Assembly: GCA_937954195.1 (NCBI GenBank)
Contig: CALFYR010000014.1
Span: 1 to 5,680, forward strand
DNA length: 5,680 bases
Direction of reading: 5' to 3'
From: an uncultured Dehalococcoidia bacterium
GTDB lineage: Bacteria; Chloroflexota; Dehalococcoidia; Tepidiformales; Tepidiformaceae
Both the position numbers and the translations under genes were made by a program. The notes under the pieces were generated by a model, which was given only the letters and a program-made list of their open reading frames with translations, did no database searches and was not told the origin of the DNA. Shown piece after piece: positions 5,182 through 5,680 of the stretch; the first letter of the stretch is position 1; every line of letters begins with the position of its first letter.

Positions 5182-5680
5182 CTAGCGAGGGGCCGGGAGC
5201 CCGTGACGTTCGACCGCGGTTCGCACGAGGCTGAGCCACTCGTCTTGCCGTGCGGCGCGTTCGGGGAAGCGGTCGTTTATCTCGAATCGCCAGGCCGCGA
5301 CGATTGCCTGCATCATGATCCAGCACGTCCGGATGAGCTCGCGGTCAGCGCCCGGGTAGAGACGGCCGACGGCGTCGGAGTTGGCAGCGTCCAGGTCCCA
5401 AGCGCCGGGGCGGACGCGTGCGTACCAGGAGACGTCGAACTCGATGGGGCCACGGCGGCACGTTTCGAAGTCGGTGAAGAGGAGCCCCTGGGTGGTGCGC
5501 AGGACGTTTCCCGGGTGTGGCTCGCCATGGAGGAGTTGCTCGTTCGCCTGGTGCCGGCGGACGGCAAGAGTGGTCTCGCGCAACGCTCGGCTCAGAAGTT
5601 CGCGGTCGGGATCGGAGAGCTCGGGGCTGCCTTCGGGGTCATCAACAATCGCCATCGCCGTTGTTGCGCGCTCGGTGAAG
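5182..5680 (-). CDS. APH-fold phosphotransferase (C-terminal part)
   Basis: The reading frame is open to the window edge (FTERATTA precedes the ATG at 5655), so this is the C-terminal lobe of a longer kinase-like protein; the ATP-binding N-lobe lies outside. Residues counted from that internal Met: LLHGEPHPGNVL (41-52) is the Brenner-type catalytic loop, and LLFTDFETCRRGPIEFDVSWY (58-78) holds the metal-binding Asp62, equivalent to the kinase DFG, followed by the usual GPxxxD segment. In most APH proteins the loop reads HGDxxxxN; here Asp is replaced by Glu45, while His43 and Asn50 remain. Such proteins phosphorylate aminoglycosides, choline, homoserine or other small molecules; antibiotic resistance should not be assumed. 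It is separated from the downstream lyase gene by 147 bases and appears to be a separate unit. Confidence 0.85.
   Translation of the reverse strand, partial: FTERATTAMAIVDDPEGSPELSDPDRELLSRALRETTLAVRRHQANEQLLHGEPHPGNVLRTTQGLLFTDFETCRRGPIEFDVSWYARVRPGAWDLDAANSDAVGRLYPGADRELIRTCWIMMQAIVAAWRFEINDRFPERAARQDEWLSLVRTAVERHGLPAPR

Overview
The window is GC-rich bacterial DNA with four parts: a truncated gene and a toxin-antitoxin pair on the plus strand (1-1862), an ABC-2 transporter operon behind a long leader (1863-3956), a convergent CoA-ester lyase gene on the minus strand (4033-5034), and the end of a second minus-strand gene for an aminoglycoside-phosphotransferase-like protein (5182-5680). The strong GC bias, GC-rich third codon positions, a probable leaderless start with an extended -10 box, and the gene families present suggest a high-GC lineage such as Chloroflexota or Actinomycetota. 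This placement is an inference. There are no rRNA or tRNA genes, CRISPR array or insertion sequence.

Left part: a 5'-truncated protein looks like a tandem repeat of the archaemetzincin fold in which both copies have lost the zinc-binding HExxH motif. It is followed after 49 bases by a compact VapBC-like module: a ribbon-helix-helix antitoxin overlapping a PIN-domain toxin. A promoter with a three-half-site operator lies directly before the antitoxin start codon, as expected for autorepression.

Middle part: the 352-base gap 1863-2214 has no large gene but is not featureless. It holds a candidate promoter (1899-1927), a 25-codon small ORF with a good Shine-Dalgarno site (1962-2039), a strong hairpin (2066-2099) whose left arm can alternatively pair with 2143-2150, and a Shine-Dalgarno site that a short upstream segment can mask. 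This resembles a leader-peptide or attenuator-type control region. It precedes a translationally coupled ATPase/permease pair (ATGA overlap) that probably forms a homodimeric ABC-2 exporter of unknown substrate. A perfect 30-base palindrome ends this operon and probably also the convergent lyase gene.

Right part: an HpcH/HpaI-type (citrate lyase beta / malyl-CoA lyase-like) enzyme is transcribed leftward from a region with four phased GGGAGA repeats. Beyond it, the C-terminal part of an APH-fold phosphotransferase carries Glu where the catalytic Asp is usual. Apart from the toxin-antitoxin pair and the ATPase/permease pair, the genes share no evident pathway.
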